DNA of 64,000 nucleotides from Methanospirillum hungatei JF-1 (GCF_000013445.1 NC_007796.1:2392936-2456935), one strand, 5' to 3'. Shown: positions 45,315 through 54,984, counted from the first letter of the stretch. Made by a program: numbers and translations. Notes: generated by a model not told the origin, from the sequence alone.

Positions 45315-45794
45315 TTAATCAGAAGTCACATCTACTGATATATCGGCGTCGATAAGAAGATCAAAGTGCATCTTATCAAGCCAGCCTGCCTTTTCAAACA
45401 TGTGCATAAAGCAGATCCCAATTGCCCCTGCTCCGTTCCATTTTTTCATCACCGATGCAACATCGTCTGCGGTGACCGGCATATTTGGCATGGCCAGCCC
45501 TCCCATGATGACAAGGAAGGAAGGATTTTTCGGTGGATATGCCTCTGATGCCTGAAAACCGACATCCGGTTTTATTGTCAGCTTCTGGGCTTTTTCCTCT
45601 TCGGTGTAAGGCACAAAGATACAGGTCAGAGAAAGTGACCGGATAGCAAAACAGAGTAATTCAACAAATGGTGTGCAGGTACCGGGCACCCCGTAGAACA
45701 CAATCTCTGAACCTGCAGGAAGTGACCTTTTTTCAATATAGTCTTTAAAGGGTCTTAGAATACCGGGGACCCCCTGATACGTAGTCTGTCCCAT
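45315..45794 (-). CDS. DUF2124 family protein
   Basis: A 159-residue protein found mainly in methanogens. GVPGTCTPFVELLCFAIRSL near 35 and PSFLVIMGGLAMPNMPVTADDV near 91 mark the family; the C-terminus GAIGICFMHMFEKAGWLDKM is also conserved. Function is unknown. Location just upstream of mrp suggests a role linked to iron-sulfur assembly. The assignment to DUF2124 is from memory of the family pattern. Confidence 0.6.
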   Translation of the reverse strand: MGQTTYQGVPGILRPFKDYIEKRSLPAGSEIVFYGVPGTCTPFVELLCFAIRSLSLTCIFVPYTEEEKAQKLTIKPDVGFQASEAYPPKNPSFLVIMGGLAMPNMPVTADDVASVMKKWNGAGAIGICFMHMFEKAGWLDKMHFDLLIDADISVDVTSD

Positions 45795-45963
45795 AACGCT
45801 ACCTCATCTCTGCCGGTGTCAGCAGAGTTTCTGTATGTATATAGGATCAGAGTGATTCTAATATATTTCCCAGCATATGAGAAATAATATCTCCATTCTT
45901 TCTGAGAGAACAGAGAGGGTGTCGCTGATATTTAAAAGCAAAAAATAAACCAATGGTACAATC

Positions 45964-47298
45964 ATGAGAAGCCGGAAATCGGATGTGATGGTCGGTGCTC
46001 CCGGCCTGTATACCTATGGAGCGATGCGGATAGGAGGAATAATTCGAGATGCCGGATTTCACCCACAGATTACCCGCAATATTTCACAAATACACGGTGA
46101 TCAGGTTTTTCTCAGCCTGTTTAGTACTCTTCATCTGCTGGATCCAGCGGTGAAAGAGGTCGTCAAACGAATACAACAGAAAGGGGGGGAGTGCATCATC
46201 GGTGGTCCGGTCTCTTCAGGGCCGGAGATGGTCCTTGGAGAACTGCATCCTGACCTTGTTGTCTGTGGTGAAGGGGAAGAGGCTGTCAGATGCATTCTTG
46301 ATCGGACAGGTGATCAGACAGACCATGCTGATTGTCCAAATTGTGCATACATTGAAGATGGTCGGGTTATAAAAACCGAACAGAAACGGGCTCAGGATCT
46401 CTCCTTCCCGCTCCCCCTCATACCGGATGATATCGCAGCCCAGGATATCAGGGGCGCCCAGACCTATATCGAAACCCATCGGGGATGTTTTGGCCGGTGT
46501 GGGTTCTGTCAGGTGCCACGGGTTTTTGGCAGACGGATACGAAGCAGGGAGCTTGATGAAATCCTGAAGGAAGTCAAGGCATTTCAGAAGAAAGGAGTCA
46601 GAAGGCTTGCCCTTATTGGAGGTACCGGATCATTATACCGGTCAAAGGAGGGTGAAGTCAATTCTGATGCATTCATCAGCCTCCTTGAGGGTATTTCCTC
46701 AATCATGGGCCCCAAAAATGTTTCATGTCCGGATATCCGGGCTGACTGCCTTACCGATGAAGTGCTTGAAGCAGTCAGGGCACACACCATCGGATGGATA
46801 TTTTTTGGCATAGAATCGGGGAGTGAAAAGATGCTTGGCCTGATGCAAAAGGGCATACCCATTGACAAGGTCCGGGATGCCATTGAACAATGCAGACAGT
46901 ACGGAGTAAAACCTGCCGGGAGTTTCATTACCGGATACCCGGGAGAGGAAGAAGAGGACTTCCAGGCAACAAAGGATCTGATGGAAGAACTCACTCTTGA
47001 TGATGTGTTCATCTCAATCGCCGAACCAATACCCAGTACTCCCCTGGCTGAAGTTGTTTGCTCTCAAAATCCGGACATGGATCTGGTATCCGTCCCGCAC
47101 ACCGGCGAATATGCCGGACTTCATCTCTCAGAAGCAGAGGCACGGGCATTTGATCTGATGCTGCATGCTGACATGTGCCGGCCAGTCCCCCGGATTACTC
47201 AGGATGTGCACTATAATGCCTACCTTGAAGAGGCTAGAAAACAGGGAGCGGATATCAGGAACGTGACCAGACTGATTCGGAGATATTATTCTGCTTAA
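45964..47298 (+). CDS. mgmA: Cobalamin-type radical SAM enzyme, probable McrA glutamine C-methyltransferase
   Basis: A 444-residue protein. The N-terminal ~110 residues (VGAPGLYTYGAMRIGGIIRDAG, then CIIGGPVSSGPEMVL) look like the B12-binding half of class B radical SAM methylases; the radical SAM cluster is Cys175, Cys179 and Cys182 in HRGCFGRCGFCQVPR; GIESGSEKMLGLMQKGI lies near 283. This fits the MJ_0865-type family (TIGR04014), of which a member has been shown to methylate the alpha carbon of a glutamine in McrA. The target residue Gln417 is present in this McrA, and the gene lies between mcr and mtr. Family assignment is from motif recall. Confidence 0.6.
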   Translation: MRSRKSDVMVGAPGLYTYGAMRIGGIIRDAGFHPQITRNISQIHGDQVFLSLFSTLHLLDPAVKEVVKRIQQKGGECIIGGPVSSGPEMVLGELHPDLVVCGEGEEAVRCILDRTGDQTDHADCPNCAYIEDGRVIKTEQKRAQDLSFPLPLIPDDIAAQDIRGAQTYIETHRGCFGRCGFCQVPRVFGRRIRSRELDEILKEVKAFQKKGVRRLALIGGTGSLYRSKEGEVNSDAFISLLEGISSIMGPKNVSCPDIRADCLTDEVLEAVRAHTIGWIFFGIESGSEKMLGLMQKGIPIDKVRDAIEQCRQYGVKPAGSFITGYPGEEEEDFQATKDLMEELTLDDVFISIAEPIPSTPLAEVVCSQNPDMDLVSVPHTGEYAGLHLSEAEARAFDLMLHADMCRPVPRITQDVHYNAYLEEARKQGADIRNVTRLIRRYYSA

Positions 47299-47714
47299 TG
47301 CCTGTAAATCCGGAACAAAGACATCATAGGACCATTCGGGATGAAATCGACGATAAACGAACGTCACGCGCATAATCATCGATTCACGCGTTTTTTTCAT
47401 CCGAATCGTATATATAGATCAAGACCGTGAACTGAAGAACAAATACTTTCTCTCTCTGATATGCTCAGGATCAGTTGATCTGAAAACAATATTTTTTGAT
47501 TTAGATAAGAATCCCTTGAGAAAAAACCTTCAATTTGCCCTCTTTTTCCCAGGAAGATGTGTATAACCATATAAATCGACGTTATTTCGAAACCTTTAAT
47601 TCAATACTGACCGAACAAATCAATTACCACAACGGGTCTGATATGCCATGTGTGTGGTATTGCAACGCGAGCACTCTTGTGTCTGATCTTGAGCTACGCA
47701 GGAGATAGGTTTAC
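47299..47714 (+). promoter_or_regulatory. mtr operon upstream region
   Basis: No gene is seen in these 416 bases. Two TATA-like boxes are visible: GTATATATAG at 47408-47417 and CATATAAAT at 47568-47576; the second would give a leader of about 115 bases. GGAGAT at 47701-47706 is the ribosome-binding site of mtrE. A T-run after CACGCG near 47386-47397 could end the radical SAM transcript. Confidence 0.5.
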
Positions 47715-48611
47715 ATGGAAGAGATTGTATTAGGCATTGGTATTACTGCATTAGCGGGAGCTTTTGCCACAGTTGCCGGTGCTGCGGAAGATACTGAATC
47801 TGATATCGGATCACAGGGTGACCCGAACTCACAGGTTCAGCTCGCTCCGCAGATGGGTTACATTCACCGCATCTTTAACAAGGCAATCTCCGGAGAGCCA
47901 CCAGCATATGGAGCATGGTGTGCCATCGGAGCAGGTGTTGCCTGGGCATTGATGCAGATTAACTACAACCCGGCACTTGCTATTATTCTCGGTTCAGTTA
48001 TCGCCGTATTTGTACAGGGAATCTACTGTACTTCCGGTTATCTTGGCCGTATAGCAAGTCTTGCAAAGTTCCAGCAGCCGGTATACATTGACATCATCAA
48101 GTCATTGTTATCGGTCACTATGGCACATGCGTTCGTCGCGATCTTTTGTACGGTCGCGATGTGTTACCTGATGGCATCAGCACTCCATCATCCGTTCGCA
48201 CTCCCCCTGCTCGGACTGGTGTGGGGTATTGCGCTTGGTGCCGCAGGATCTGCAACCGGAAATCCATTCTACGGAAAAGAACGTCAGTACCAGAATCAGA
48301 AGTATGGTGCAGGTGTTCCGATCTCCGCATCTGGAAACATCGTCCGATATGCAGAAGCAGGACAGCGTTCCTCCCTTGACAATGGCTGGTTCACCACCAA
48401 GTTTGCCGGTCCGGCATCTGGTATCTGTTTCGGTCTGATTGTCTTCCTCGAACTCTGGCGTACCGTCCTCTTTGAGAAGATGATGGGCGGATGGGGAGCA
48501 ATCATCATGGGAGTTGTTCTGATTCTTGTCTTCACATTCATCGACCGCTGGGTTGAAGTGTGGGGCCGCAAGACCTACGGACCATACACCACCGAGGAGG
48601 CCTCGTCATGA
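47715..48611 (+). CDS. mtrE: Tetrahydromethanopterin S-methyltransferase subunit E
   Basis: A 298-residue integral membrane subunit with about six hydrophobic segments; TESDIGSQGDPNSQVQLAPQ near 37 and YIHRIFNKAISGEPPAYGAW are family hallmarks. The Mtr complex transfers the methyl group from methyl-H4MPT to coenzyme M and pumps sodium ions; MtrC, D and E form the membrane core. It is the first gene of the operon, and its stop overlaps the mtrD start (ATGA). Confidence 0.96.
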   Translation: MEEIVLGIGITALAGAFATVAGAAEDTESDIGSQGDPNSQVQLAPQMGYIHRIFNKAISGEPPAYGAWCAIGAGVAWALMQINYNPALAIILGSVIAVFVQGIYCTSGYLGRIASLAKFQQPVYIDIIKSLLSVTMAHAFVAIFCTVAMCYLMASALHHPFALPLLGLVWGIALGAAGSATGNPFYGKERQYQNQKYGAGVPISASGNIVRYAEAGQRSSLDNGWFTTKFAGPASGICFGLIVFLELWRTVLFEKMMGGWGAIIMGVVLILVFTFIDRWVEVWGRKTYGPYTTEEASS

Positions 48612-49450
48612 GTGCACTCGGAGGTAAGGCAGCCGGCGGTGAAGGGATAAACCCAACCGGATCTGTCGTTGGTATAGTTATTCTCCTCGTCTCGATCGCT
48701 GCAACATACGCACTTGGTTTCTCTATCGTTCCTCTTATCGGAATAATAATCGGTGGAGCACTCATTGGATTTGGCGTTCACTTTGTGCCAGTCGGTGGTG
48801 CTCCGGCAGCAATGGGACAGGCACCCGGTATCGCTACCGGTGTCGCTATGCTTGCCGCTGGTGCCGGTCTTGCAGGTCTCTTCGGTGGGGCCTGGGCATA
48901 TGAGGCAACCGGGGACTTTGCAGTAGCAGTCGCTGGTGGAGCCGTCGGTGGAGGTCTTATGATGGCCATCACCTGTCTGATGGTCAACGCCACCTATGTC
49001 TTCGCAATGGGTATCCCTGCAGCATCTGGTAAGATTGCCAAGGATCCAATCACCGGAGACACCTTCCCTGAATATAAATCACAGGGAACTGAAGGACATG
49101 GTCTGCCATTCATCTCATTCTTCGGAGGAGTTGTTGGTGGATTTATCGCCGGTCTTGGCGGAACCCTGATTTACATCGAACTTCTCGATGTCTACCATAC
49201 AGGACTGCCAGCAATTATGCAGGCCAATCCGGAAGCAATCGAACCTCTGGCAGTATCACTCGCCGGAATCTTTGCTATCGGATTCTTCCTGGTAAACGCA
49301 GTACTGGCAGCATATAACATCACCGGAACTATCGAAGGACCGCATGACCCCAAATTCAAGCGTGTTCCACGGGCAATTATCGGTTGTGCAGTCGCATCAG
49401 CCTTTTGTGGCCTGATTTCGATGCTGATTGTATTAAACACGGGGATGTGA
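48608..49450 (+). CDS. mtrD: Tetrahydromethanopterin S-methyltransferase subunit D
   Basis: A 280-residue membrane subunit starting at ATG 48608, inside the mtrE stop and after a GGAGG site; the frame is open further upstream but that is mtrE shadow. About six membrane helices; GAEGINPTGSVVG-like GGEGINPTGSVVGIVI at the N-terminus and FVPVGGAPAAMGQAPGIATG near 60 are typical. Part of the sodium-translocating core with MtrC and MtrE. Confidence 0.95.
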   Translation: MSALGGKAAGGEGINPTGSVVGIVILLVSIAATYALGFSIVPLIGIIIGGALIGFGVHFVPVGGAPAAMGQAPGIATGVAMLAAGAGLAGLFGGAWAYEATGDFAVAVAGGAVGGGLMMAITCLMVNATYVFAMGIPAASGKIAKDPITGDTFPEYKSQGTEGHGLPFISFFGGVVGGFIAGLGGTLIYIELLDVYHTGLPAIMQANPEAIEPLAVSLAGIFAIGFFLVNAVLAAYNITGTIEGPHDPKFKRVPRAIIGCAVASAFCGLISMLIVLNTGM

Positions 49451-49460
49451 GGGATACAAC

Positions 49461-50360
49461 ATGACAGCAAAAATGGAAGCTTCAGCAGGGGCGATATCTG
49501 AAAACACCCTGATGATCTACGGAATTGTCGTCGCCTTAGTCGGCACATACCTCACATATCTCAATGTTGTAACTGGCATGGCCGTTTTCTCCTTCTTTGG
49601 TGGGATCGGTGCCATTGCAGCAATCTGGTGGGGTTCTGACACAATCAAGCACCTGTGCAGTTATGGTCTTGGTACTGGTGTTCCGTCTGCCGGAATGGTA
49701 GCATTCGGAGCTGGTGCAATAGCCATGATTGCAGGGACAAAATTTGGAATAGCATCACCGATTGTAACACTGATCCTTGCAGCCATTATTGGAGCAGTGA
49801 TCGGGTACATCGCAAACAACGTCATTAACATGAACATTCCGGTTATGATCTTTTCACTCATGAAATTATCAATCGTCGGAGCGCTGACCATGCTCGGATT
49901 TGCCGCTATGTGCACCGGCACCTTCATGTTCAATGGTCTTGTTATCGGTGGGATGACTCTCTCCATGGAACCAGCAGGAGAAGCTGCAGCCGGAGGAGCC
50001 CAGACATTCATGGTAACCGTATTACCTGAATTTGCAGGGTCACTCATCGGTGGATCAGCTCTTGCAGTGATCTTCTTCCTTGGTGCAATGGCTCTGCAGC
50101 ACCCGTTCAATGCCTGTCTTGGCCCGAACGAGTCACAGGACAGAACCCTTATGCTCGCCATCGAAGTCGGATTCCTTTCCATGTTCGTTGTAGCCGTTAT
50201 ATCCTATGCATTCCTTGACATGATGGCCGCAACTGTTGGATTGATAATCTCACTGATTGGGTGGATATACACCTACAAGCAGTACATTGCACTGTCCAAG
50301 CGTGATGCATATGCATGGCTTGATGCAAAGCCAATCATTGAAGTCGGAGGTCATGAGTAA
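49461..50360 (+). CDS. mtrC: Tetrahydromethanopterin S-methyltransferase subunit C
   Basis: A 299-residue membrane subunit with about eight hydrophobic segments. YLTYLNVVTGMAVFSFFGGI near 31 and SLMKLSIVGALTMLGFAAMC are family landmarks. It shares its last base with the mtrB start (TAATG). It is homologous in fold to MtrD and MtrE and completes the trimeric membrane core. Confidence 0.94.
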   Translation: MTAKMEASAGAISENTLMIYGIVVALVGTYLTYLNVVTGMAVFSFFGGIGAIAAIWWGSDTIKHLCSYGLGTGVPSAGMVAFGAGAIAMIAGTKFGIASPIVTLILAAIIGAVIGYIANNVINMNIPVMIFSLMKLSIVGALTMLGFAAMCTGTFMFNGLVIGGMTLSMEPAGEAAAGGAQTFMVTVLPEFAGSLIGGSALAVIFFLGAMALQHPFNACLGPNESQDRTLMLAIEVGFLSMFVVAVISYAFLDMMAATVGLIISLIGWIYTYKQYIALSKRDAYAWLDAKPIIEVGGHE

Positions 50361-50644
50361 TGACGTGGATTCCGGTTCTTCCTGACTTCGGTCTTGGATG
50401 TGATGTATTTGCAGGATTCGTCACCCAGCAGGGTGAGTCTCTGGCACCAATCGTAGAACAGGTGAACAAGCTGGAGAAAGTCACTGACGATATTGTTGGT
50501 ATGCTCTCCGGTGAGGGTAGTTTCCTTGAGAGCTTCCCGAACCGTGAGAAGTCACTGGTATTCGCTGGTGGAATCACGGCCATGTTCTATGGACTTGCTG
50601 TAGGACTCCTGGTCGCCGGAATCATCGTTCTGGCTTTGATGTGA
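50360..50644 (+). CDS. mtrB: Tetrahydromethanopterin S-methyltransferase subunit B
   Basis: A 94-residue small subunit with one C-terminal membrane helix ([20 protein letters not shown]). The soluble N-terminal part has [19 protein letters not shown] near 32. MtrB is one of the small stalk subunits that with MtrA, F and G link the corrinoid domain to the membrane core. It begins within the mtrC stop. Confidence 0.92.
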
Positions 50645-50654
50645 GGGGAGAAAA

Positions 50655-51389
50655 ATGGCAAACAAGAAATCACCAGCCAGTGGATGGCCAATTGTCCAGG
50701 GTGACTTCCATACCGGTGACCCAAACAGCCCGGTGGCAGTTGTTACCATGGGATCCCACCTCGATGAAGGTGCAATCTGCAGTGCAGGAGCAGCCATCGC
50801 CGGATCCTGTAAAACTGAAAACCTCGGTCTGGAGAAAGTCATTGCAAATGTCATCTCCAACCCGAACATCAGGTTTGTCATAACCTGCGGTACTGAGGTT
50901 AAGGGACACCTCTCCGGTCAGAGTCTTATCGCACTTCACCAGAACGGTGTAGACGGCGGAAAAATCGTTGGATCAAAGGGAGCAATTCCGTTCATCGAGA
51001 ACCTTTCCGCTGACAACATCAAACGGTTCCAGGAACAGGTCGAATTAGTCGACATCATGGAATCCGAAGATCTCGGAGCAATTTCAGCAAAGATCAAGGA
51101 ACTGACTGCCCGCGATCCAGGTGCATTCGACGCTGAAGCCATGATCGTTGAGATCAAGGAAGAAGGTGGCGGAGCAGCAGAAGAGGGTGGCGAAGTCAGA
51201 CCAATGTCTGCCGAAGTCGCTCTGATTCATGCACGGATGAAAACAATCCAGCGGACGATTACCGATATTGGTTTCTACGACAAGTACGCTGCCGGTGTAT
51301 ACGGTGGTAAAGTCGAAGGACTTATGATCGGTCTTATCGTCTCGTTTGTGATTATAGGACTCCTGCTTGTAGGACACGGGGTGAGTTAA
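50655..51389 (+). CDS. mtrA: Tetrahydromethanopterin S-methyltransferase subunit A (corrinoid protein)
   Basis: A 244-residue canonical MtrA. The corrinoid-binding domain (about 1-170) starts [20 protein letters not shown] and contains His85 in [11 protein letters not shown], equivalent to the cobalt-ligand histidine of characterised MtrA. An acidic linker ([14 protein letters not shown]) leads to [20 protein letters not shown] and a C-terminal membrane helix ([15 protein letters not shown]). The bound factor III carries the methyl group between MtrH and coenzyme M. Its corrinoid domain is nearly identical to that of the 51593 gene. Confidence 0.96.
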
Positions 51390-51593
51390 GTGTCAGATGA
51401 GAAGAAGTCAGGGCCAATACGTATGGCTGCAATTGATGCCATGATGGCCGACATGAAATACAAGGGACAGATCCTTGCACGTACCAACAAGCTTGAATCC
51501 GGTATCATGGGTGCAGGAATTATCGGATTTGCAATCGGTCTTGCATTTGCCCTTATCCTGGTTGTGCCCGTAATTCTGATGGGAGGAGTCTGA
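51390..51593 (+). CDS. mtrF: Tetrahydromethanopterin S-methyltransferase subunit F
   Basis: A 67-residue protein starting at GTG 51390, directly after the mtrA stop. [28 protein letters not shown] matches the MtrF N-terminal half, and the C-terminus is a single membrane helix ([19 protein letters not shown]). No strong ribosome-binding site precedes it apart from GGGGTGAG within mtrA, so it is probably read by coupling. Its stop overlaps the ATG of the fusion gene (TGATGG). Confidence 0.88.
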   Translation: MSDEKKSGPIRMAAIDAMMADMKYKGQILARTNKLESGIMGAGIIGFAIGLAFALILVVPVILMGGV

Positions 51594-52339
51594 TGGCAGA
51601 CAAGGGAGAGGCCGCCTCCGGATGGCCAATTGTCCAGGGTGACTTCCACACCGGTGACTCAAAGAGCCCGGTCGCAGTTGTTACCATGGGTTCCCACCTT
51701 GACGAAGGTGCAATCTGCAGTGCAGGAGCAGCTATTGCTGGATCCTGTAAGACTGAAAACCTCGGTCTGGAGAAGGTCATTGCAAACGTCATCTCCAACC
51801 CGAATATCCGGTTTGTAATTACCTGTGGAACAGAAGTCAAGGGTCACCTTTCCGGACAGAGCTTAATCGCCCTTCACCAGAATGGTGTAGACGGCGGTAA
51901 AATCGTCGGATCAAAAGGAGCAATTCCGTTCATCGAGAACCTCACCGGAGATCACATTAAGAGGTTCCAGGAACAGGTCGAGATCGTTGACATCATGGAG
52001 TCTGAGGATATCGGAGCAATTTCAGCAAAGATCAATGAGCTGAAAGCACGGGATCCCGGAGTCTTCCCTGGTGGACCAATGGTTGTCGAGATCAAGGAGG
52101 AGGGTGGAGGCGGTGGAGCAGCCGCATCTGCAACTGCAAACCCGCAGTTCCTTGAGATCGAGGCTAAGCTGGACGCAATCGAAAGCAAACTCGAATTTGT
52201 CGAGGGTGAGATTGCCCAGCGTGTCGGCCGGAAAGTCGGACGCGATATTGGTATACTCTACGGTGTCGTAGCCGGACTTATGTCATACATCATAATAACG
52301 GAATTACTTCCGAAACTGCTCGAGATACTCGCAAAATAA
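51593..52339 (+). CDS. MtrA-MtrG fusion: second corrinoid domain joined to MtrG
   Basis: A 248-residue protein. Residues 1 to about 172 are a nearly identical copy of the MtrA corrinoid domain, including His85; a Gly/Ala-rich linker ([14 protein letters not shown]) follows; then residues about 180-248 are Mtr[41 protein letters not shown] and a membrane helix. No separate mtrG exists in the operon, so this gene supplies MtrG. The canonical MtrA C-terminal helix is missing. The fusion would give the complex two corrinoid domains per A/G pair. It lies exactly where mtrG is expected, between mtrF and mtrH. Confidence 0.92.
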   Translation: MADKGEAASGWPIVQGDFHTGDSKSPVAVVTMGSHLDEGAICSAGAAIAGSCKTENLGLEKVIANVISNPNIRFVITCGTEVKGHLSGQSLIALHQNGVDGGKIVGSKGAIPFIENLTGDHIKRFQEQVEIVDIMESEDIGAISAKINELKARDPGVFPGGPMVVEIKEEGGGGGAAASATANPQFLEIEAKLDAIESKLEFVEGEIAQRVGRKVGRDIGILYGVVAGLMSYIIITELLPKLLEILAK

Positions 52340-52352
52340 GAGGTGATAAGCC

Positions 52353-53375
52353 ATGTTCATGTTTGAAAAGGAACAGACGGTCCTTGATTTCAATGGATAC
52401 AAGATCGGAGGACAGCCGGGAGAATATCCACGTGTCCTCGGTGCATCGATATTCTACAACAAACACGAGACCGTGCTCGATGAGCACACTGGAAAGATTG
52501 ATAAAGCAAAAGCAGAGGCACTCTGGAACCGTTGTCTTGAACTCTACGACGCAACCGGTCACTGGTACTTCTGTCAGATCATCGCTGAATTCGGAGAAGC
52601 CTTCGAGAGCTACATCGACTGGTTCTGTACCATCGATGACCAGTTCCCATTCCTGATGGACTCCTCTGCACCGGCAGCATTGGCACATGCCTGTAAATAT
52701 GTGACTGAAGCAGGCTGTGCAGACCGTGCAGTCTACAACTCCATCAACGGTTCCATCGGACCGGAGAACATCGAGGCAATCAAGAAAAGTGATGTGGATG
52801 CAGCAATTGTGCTGGCATTCAACCCAGGTGACCCAAGTGTCCGTGGGCGTGAGAAAGTGCTCGCAGAAGGTGGCGTTGCCGGTCAGGAGAAGTCCATGAT
52901 GGCAATTGCAGAGGAATGTGGAATCAAGCGTCCAATCCTCGACACTGCAGCAACTCCGCTCGGCCTTGGTTCCGGTGGTTCATTCCGTGAGATCCTTGCC
53001 TGTAAGGCAATCCACGGTCTCCCAACCGGTGGCGCATACCACAACATGACCGTATCCTGGACCTGGCTCAAGCGCTGGAGAAAGAGCGGTATCCTTGAAC
53101 GATACAAAGACGCAGGAACCCTCCTTGAACAGATGGGACACCACCACTTTGGCGGTGTTGAAGGTATCCGTCAGGCTGCCTGGTCCTCTGCTGACATCGG
53201 TTGTAACATTATGGCAGCAACCCTTGGTGCTGACCTTATCATGTTCGGTCCAATCGAGAACTGTGAGGCAACCGCAACTGCAATGGCATTCAGTGACATT
53301 GTTCTTGCAGAGACCCTCCGTGAACTCGGTGGGGATGTAAAGATAGATAAGCACCCAATCAACATGCTGGTTTAA
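52353..53375 (+). CDS. mtrH: Tetrahydromethanopterin S-methyltransferase subunit H
   Basis: A 340-residue soluble methyltransferase of TIM-barrel type that moves the methyl group from methyl-H4MPT to the corrinoid on MtrA. Hallmarks are MFEKEQTVLDFNGYKIGGQPGEYP at the N-terminus, YNSINGSIGPENIEAIKKSD mid-protein and NIMAATLGADLIMFGPIENC near the C-terminus. AGAGGTGAT provides the ribosome-binding site. It ends the operon. With two MtrA-type corrinoid domains upstream, this single MtrH would have to serve both. Confidence 0.96.
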   Translation: MFMFEKEQTVLDFNGYKIGGQPGEYPRVLGASIFYNKHETVLDEHTGKIDKAKAEALWNRCLELYDATGHWYFCQIIAEFGEAFESYIDWFCTIDDQFPFLMDSSAPAALAHACKYVTEAGCADRAVYNSINGSIGPENIEAIKKSDVDAAIVLAFNPGDPSVRGREKVLAEGGVAGQEKSMMAIAEECGIKRPILDTAATPLGLGSGGSFREILACKAIHGLPTGGAYHNMTVSWTWLKRWRKSGILERYKDAGTLLEQMGHHHFGGVEGIRQAAWSSADIGCNIMAATLGADLIMFGPIENCEATATAMAFSDIVLAETLRELGGDVKIDKHPINMLV

Positions 53376-53712
53376 ACCAGCTTTATTTTTTGCCTCCCAA
53401 TTTAGTGCCAATTTCGGTCTTTTCTTGCAATCGAAAAAGTACTTCTGGATCCTTTAGAGATCGTGGACTGTCCATACCATAAGACGGCCATTATAGTATC
53501 AAATATTAAATTTGATTCGAAATATTCGCACTCTGTCACGGAAGTCAGAAGAATAAATGAGAGATCTGACAATACCATGCGTATATGTGACCCTATAGAA
53601 TGCCCATATTTTGAGAACTGTATTTAGTGTAGGTTCAGGGTAGGTTATGTAAGTCGCTAATAAAATCCCCCAATGGTACCCATCCTAAAAATAAAAAATA
53701 AAAAGAAGATAT
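53376..53712. terminator. mtr terminator and spacer to cysS
   Basis: CTTTATTTTTTGCC at about 53380-53393, just after the mtrH stop, is a T-rich archaeal terminator. The remaining ~320 bases up to the convergent cysS end hold no credible gene; a second T- and A-rich stretch lies at 53685-53702 next to the cysS stop. Confidence 0.45.
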
Positions 53713-54984
53713 CTATTTCAAGGGTTTCAAGGGGGGATCCGTAACTTGTATGCCTGCATCAGCAATTTTTTTCCGAATCATATCAGCGATTTCGAACTGT
53801 TTTGAGGCACGTAATTCTGCCCTGATATCCTGAAGGATACTGAGCGGAGCACTGGTTTCGGGGAGGAACCGAATGCCAAGGATCTCTCCATATTCAATTA
53901 ACGCTTCGAGATCACCATGTGCTGCAAGGGCATGGATTGCTGCAATAGCATTCGGCGTATTGAGATCAGATTCCATAGCTGCGATAAATGCATCCCGTCC
54001 TTCAGGATAGGGACCATTGTCGGTTATTGCGATAGCACGGATGTGTTCCAGGGCTTTTTTTGCATTGAGGAGACCTTCTTCGGATACCTGGAGCGGTGAG
54101 CGGTAGTGGGAGAGGAGAATAAAGTACCTGATGATATCTTTGTCCCATGTTTTGAGAGCATCCTGAATTTTGATGAAATTTCCCAGGGATTTTGACATCT
54201 TTTCCCCCTCAACGGTCAAAAATCCGGTATGCATCCAGTACCTGACCATCGGATGTTTCCCCTCAAGTGATTCCATCTGGGCTATCTCGGCTTCATGGTG
54301 GGGGAAGATAAGATCCAGCCCGCCGCCATGGATATCATACTGCTGGCCGAAATATTTCTCAGTAATGGCAGTATCCTCAATATGCCAGCCCGGACGGCCT
54401 CTTCCCCACGGAGAGTCCCAGGTATATTCACCATATTCTCCCCGCTTCCATAATACAAAATCTGCAGGATTGTGTTTTTTGGTGTCAGTAACCCGGCTGA
54501 TTCGTTTATCCTTTGATTGCCCGGATAATTCCCCGTTTCTGGGAAATGAATCAATGTTAAAGTAGACACCGGTTTCTGTGATATATCCAACACCAATCCC
54601 CACCAGTCGCTCTATCTGGTTGATGATTTCCGGGATGTGGGTTGTTGCCCGGGCGTGATAACTCACCGAATCAATGCCAAGTGAGAGCATATCTTTTATG
54701 TATTCACGCTCAAACTTCCTTGCAAGATCTTTTTGTGAAATTTTCTCTTCTTGTGCCCGGTTGATGATTTTATCATCGACATCGGTTATATTCTGGATAT
54801 ACAGTACCTCCTGCCCGGTCCAACGGAGATACTTTGCCAGTACATCAAAGACCACATAGGTCCGTGCATGACCAAGATGCGGATAATTGTATACCGTCGG
54901 ACCACAGACAAAGAGCGAAACCCGATCAGGATAGAGTGTCTGGAATGGCTCGACCATTCTGGATAAGGTACTATACAGTTGCAT
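53713..54984 (-). CDS. cysS: Cysteinyl-tRNA synthetase
   Basis: A class I aminoacyl-tRNA synthetase of 423 residues from ATG 54984; the frame is open further upstream only because it runs through the tRNA gene at 55006-55079. HLGHA (36-40) is the HIGH motif, KMSKS is at 262-266, and Cys27 in FVCGPT plus His229/His230 and Glu231 in PHHEAE are zinc-site residues. The remaining zinc ligand is normally a cysteine in GWHIEC; here Asp204 (GWHIEDTA) occupies it, so the zinc site may be altered. It charges tRNA-Cys with free cysteine. The gene follows tRNA-Cys by 21 bases on the same strand. Confidence 0.93.
   Translation of the reverse strand: MQLYSTLSRMVEPFQTLYPDRVSLFVCGPTVYNYPHLGHARTYVVFDVLAKYLRWTGQEVLYIQNITDVDDKIINRAQEEKISQKDLARKFEREYIKDMLSLGIDSVSYHARATTHIPEIINQIERLVGIGVGYITETGVYFNIDSFPRNGELSGQSKDKRISRVTDTKKHNPADFVLWKRGEYGEYTWDSPWGRGRPGWHIEDTAITEKYFGQQYDIHGGGLDLIFPHHEAEIAQMESLEGKHPMVRYWMHTGFLTVEGEKMSKSLGNFIKIQDALKTWDKDIIRYFILLSHYRSPLQVSEEGLLNAKKALEHIRAIAITDNGPYPEGRDAFIAAMESDLNTPNAIAAIHALAAHGDLEALIEYGEILGIRFLPETSAPLSILQDIRAELRASKQFEIADMIRKKIADAGIQVTDPPLKPLK

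Noticed and set aside
45865-45885. Fourth CATATG operator before the 45964 gene
   Set aside because: Only the CATATG core is symmetric; flanking bases do not pair, so it does not match the other three sites well enough.
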